In this document: positions 13,767 to 15,676 of the stretch, piece after piece
Layout of the letters: every line of letters starts with the position of its first letter
How positions within the stretch are numbered: the stretch's first letter is position 1
NCBI GenBank assembly: GCA_910588595.1
Contig: CAJUQU010000068.1
Span: forward strand, 1 to 15,676
Direction: 5' to 3'
Origin: an uncultured Lachnospiraceae bacterium
Lineage (GTDB): Bacteria > Bacillota_A > Clostridia > Lachnospirales > Lachnospiraceae
Length of the DNA stretch: 15,676 bases
The notes under the pieces: model-generated
Told to the model about the DNA's origin: nothing
The model's database searches: none
The model's input: the letters and a program-made list of their open reading frames with translations, nothing else
Translations under genes and position numbers: made by a program

Positions 13767-14963
13767 CAGGAGGGGCGTATTCTCCGCCAGGGCAACCTCA
13801 ATCCGAAAGTGAAGATTTTCCGGTATGTGACGGAAGGAACCTTCGACAGCTACTCCTGGCAGCTCATCGAAAATAAACAGAAATTCATCGGACAGATCAT
13901 GACGAGCAAATCCCCGGTGCGTAGCTGTGAGGACGTGGACGAAGCGGCGCTCACTTATGCGGAGGTAAAGGCACTTGCGACGGGCAATCCCTATATTAAA
14001 GAAAAGATGGATCTCGACATTCAGGTGTCAAAGTTAAAGCTGATGAAAGGGAACCACACAAGCCAGAAATACAGACTTGAGGACGATATTTTAAAGCGTT
14101 ATCCGCAGCAGATAGCCACTCTGAAAGAGAGGATCATCGGCATGGAGGCTGACATTCAAACAGCAAAGGCAAACCTTCCGGCAGATAAGGAACAGTTTTT
14201 TATGAAAGTCGGGGATAAGGCTTATACGGATAAAAAAGAAGCCGGGGCCGCACTTGTGGAAATGTGCAAGGAGATGAAAACCGTCAATGTGCCTGCAACA
14301 GTCGGGGAATATGCCGGGTTTAAAATGGCGGTGTCCTTTGATTCGTTCAACCATAAATTTGTGATGAACTTAAAAGGGCAGCTTTCCCACAACTTAGAGA
14401 TCGGCTCTGACCCTCTCGGCAATATTGCCCGTATCAACCATGCCTTAGAATCCATGCCAAAACAGCTTTCAGAAGCACAGACAAAACTGGAAAACGTGGA
14501 GCGACAGCTTGAAACCGCAAAAGTGGAGGTCACAAAGCCGTTTGCACAGGAAGCGGAGCTTGCGGAGAAGCTGGAACGGCTGTCCGCCTTAAATGCCCTG
14601 CTCAATATGGACGAAAAGGGCGATGATGCGATTGGCATGGACGATGCGCCGGAGGAAGAAAACGGAGGGCAGGAAACTTCTGGACATGATGTCCAGAAGC
14701 CAGGGCAGACGGAAAACATTTCTGAACAACCGGAAATAGGCGAAAAAGCCGCTGACGCACCGATACCGTATCCGGTAGAAAATGCAAGGCATGACTATTC
14801 AGTGGGAAATGGCGGGCTGAGAACTGTGGCGGCAATGGCTGACAAGCCTGTGCAGAGGGCCTCGCTAAAGGAGAAGCTGAAAGCGTTCAAAGAAAAAGCT
14901 GCCGGAGGAGATGCAGATAAAACTATGCTTAAAAAGGCAAAAGAAAAAACAGAAACTTTATAA
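13757..14963 (+). pseudogene. SNF2-type helicase of ICE, 3' fragment
   Basis: The sequence resumes the helicase exactly where the middle fragment stopped, with motif VI IEQQEGRILRQGN, then the family's conserved KIFRYVTEGTFDSYSWQLIENKQKFI and IMTSKSPVRSCEDVDEAALTYAEVKALATGNP. A helical coiled region and a variable acidic linker (about 14620-14770) lead to a conserved basic tail ending at 14963. The frame is open back to ATG 13731, a start codon supplied by the IME end, but no ribosome binding site lies at a proper distance, so translation as an N-truncated protein is uncertain. The intact protein would probably work in DNA processing during ICE transfer. Confidence 0.9.
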
Positions 14964-14972
14964 TTATCCAGG

Positions 14973-15000
14973 AAGGGGCAGCCACAGGGCTGTCCTTTTT
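14973..15000 (+). terminator. Hairpin between helicase and ArdC-like genes
   Basis: GGCAGCC (14977-14983) pairs with GGCTGTC (14988-14994), extended outward by G-C and A-T pairs, with a 4-base loop and a five-T run (14996-15000). It could be a terminator or attenuator between two ICE genes. Confidence 0.6.
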
Positions 15001-15030
15001 CCTGCCATTATCGGAGAAAGGATTAAATAT

Positions 15031-15676
15031 ATGGCAGATATAAAAACAGAAAAACAGAAAGTAAAAGAGATCACTGACAAGTTGGAGGAAGGCTTAAAGG
15101 AACTTTTTGAAAGCGAGAAATATAAAAGCCACCTCTCCACTATGTCAAAATTTCATAATTACAGTTTTAACAACACACTCCTGATAGCCTTACAACGCCC
15201 TGATGCAACCTTAGTCGCAGGCTACCAGGCATGGCAGAGGAATTTCAACCGCCATGTAAATAAGGGGGAGAGGGGAATCCGTATCCTTGCCCCTGCCCCA
15301 TATAAAATCAAAGAGGAACGGGATAAATTAGACCCTGTGACTGGGGAGGTCGTGCTGGATAAAGACGGTATGCCGCAGACAGAGGAAGTGGAGATAAAAA
15401 TCCCCGCTTTCCGTGCCGTGTCTGTGTTTGATGTAGCGCAGACGGACGGGGAGCCAATACCGGAACTGGAGGCCAAAGAACTTCTGTCCACAGTGGAGGG
15501 CTATGAGGACTTTATCAAGGCGATCACCTTTGTTGCCCCGGTTCCGGTCAGTTTTGAAGATATTCCCGGAGATTCCAAAGGCTTCTTCCGCCCCACAGAA
15601 AAGCGGATTGCGGTGCAGGAAGGCATGAGCGAGAGCCAGACTTTAAAGACGATGGTGCATGAAACCGCCCATTCCA
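15031..15676 (+). CDS. ArdC/LtrC-like antirestriction protein with metallopeptidase motif (3' end outside window)
   Basis: The first 215 residues are visible. The N-terminal ArdC-type ssDNA-binding domain shows the family pattern: FHNYSFNNTLLIALQRPDATLVAGYQAWQ, then RHVNKGERGIRILAPAPYK and AFRAVSVFDVAQTDGE. At the window edge the zinc metallopeptidase helix begins (TMVHETAHS, an H-E-x-x-H motif). Proteins of this type are carried by many ICEs and plasmids and protect incoming single-stranded DNA or counter restriction. ATG 15031 has GGAGAAAGGA about 8 bases upstream. It follows the helicase gene in the usual order for Tn1549-type ICEs. Confidence 0.85.
   Translation, partial: MADIKTEKQKVKEITDKLEEGLKELFESEKYKSHLSTMSKFHNYSFNNTLLIALQRPDATLVAGYQAWQRNFNRHVNKGERGIRILAPAPYKIKEERDKLDPVTGEVVLDKDGMPQTEEVEIKIPAFRAVSVFDVAQTDGEPIPELEAKELLSTVEGYEDFIKAITFVAPVPVSFEDIPGDSKGFFRPTEKRIAVQEGMSESQTLKTMVHETAHS

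Noticed and set aside
14222..14719. 165-codon minus-strand frame in the helicase 3' part
   Set aside because: Serine-rich antisense shadow of a conserved helicase tail.

Overview
The window looks like a stretch of mobile DNA from a low-to-moderate GC Firmicute, most likely a gut Clostridium or Lachnospiraceae relative. The reasons are the strong AGGAGG-type ribosome binding sites, the A+T-rich intergenic DNA, and the gene families seen: a TndX/TnpX-like large serine recombinase, a Pre/Mob-type relaxase, an Rpn-like nuclease, and an SNF2-helicase gene followed by an ArdC/LtrC-like gene as found in Tn1549-type integrative conjugative elements (ICEs). The genus cannot be fixed from sequence alone.

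The backbone is an ICE. Its SNF2-type helicase gene is present in two pieces, a middle piece (1841-2697) and a 3' piece (13757-14963). It is followed by the start of an ArdC/LtrC-like metallopeptidase gene (from 15031, cut by the window edge).

Between the two helicase pieces lies a complete integrative mobilizable element (IME) of 11,059 bp (2698-13756). Its ends can be placed to the base. Removing it and keeping one GA core dinucleotide rejoins the helicase reading frame as ...VPWRPS-D-IEQQEGR..., restoring the conserved helicase motif VI. The two element ends put together give an attP with perfect 10-bp inverted arms around GA.

From left to right the IME carries: an Rpn-like PD-(D/E)XK nuclease gene; a convergent XRE regulator; a three-gene cluster (RepA_N-like HTH protein, small unknown protein, small serine resolvase); a palindrome-rich spacer that could be a resolvase site; two cargo genes (a lipoprotein and a 632-residue dynamin-like P-loop NTPase); a remarkable array of hairpins; a MobV-like relaxase; a 56-residue protein; and the large serine recombinase with a near-consensus promoter. 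It has no conjugation machinery of its own, so it presumably borrows one, plausibly that of its host ICE.

The far left (1-1842) holds a partial LCMT-like methyltransferase, a small P-loop kinase-like protein, an 81-residue unknown and a long hairpin terminator. The helicase middle piece starts abruptly at 1841, again right at a TCTGA sequence. I infer that a second serine-recombinase element is inserted in the same helicase gene and that its right end is seen here.

The most interesting unexplained items are the lipoprotein/dynamin-like NTPase cargo, the hairpin array in front of the relaxase, the paired palindromes after the resolvase, and the apparent double insertion into one ICE gene.
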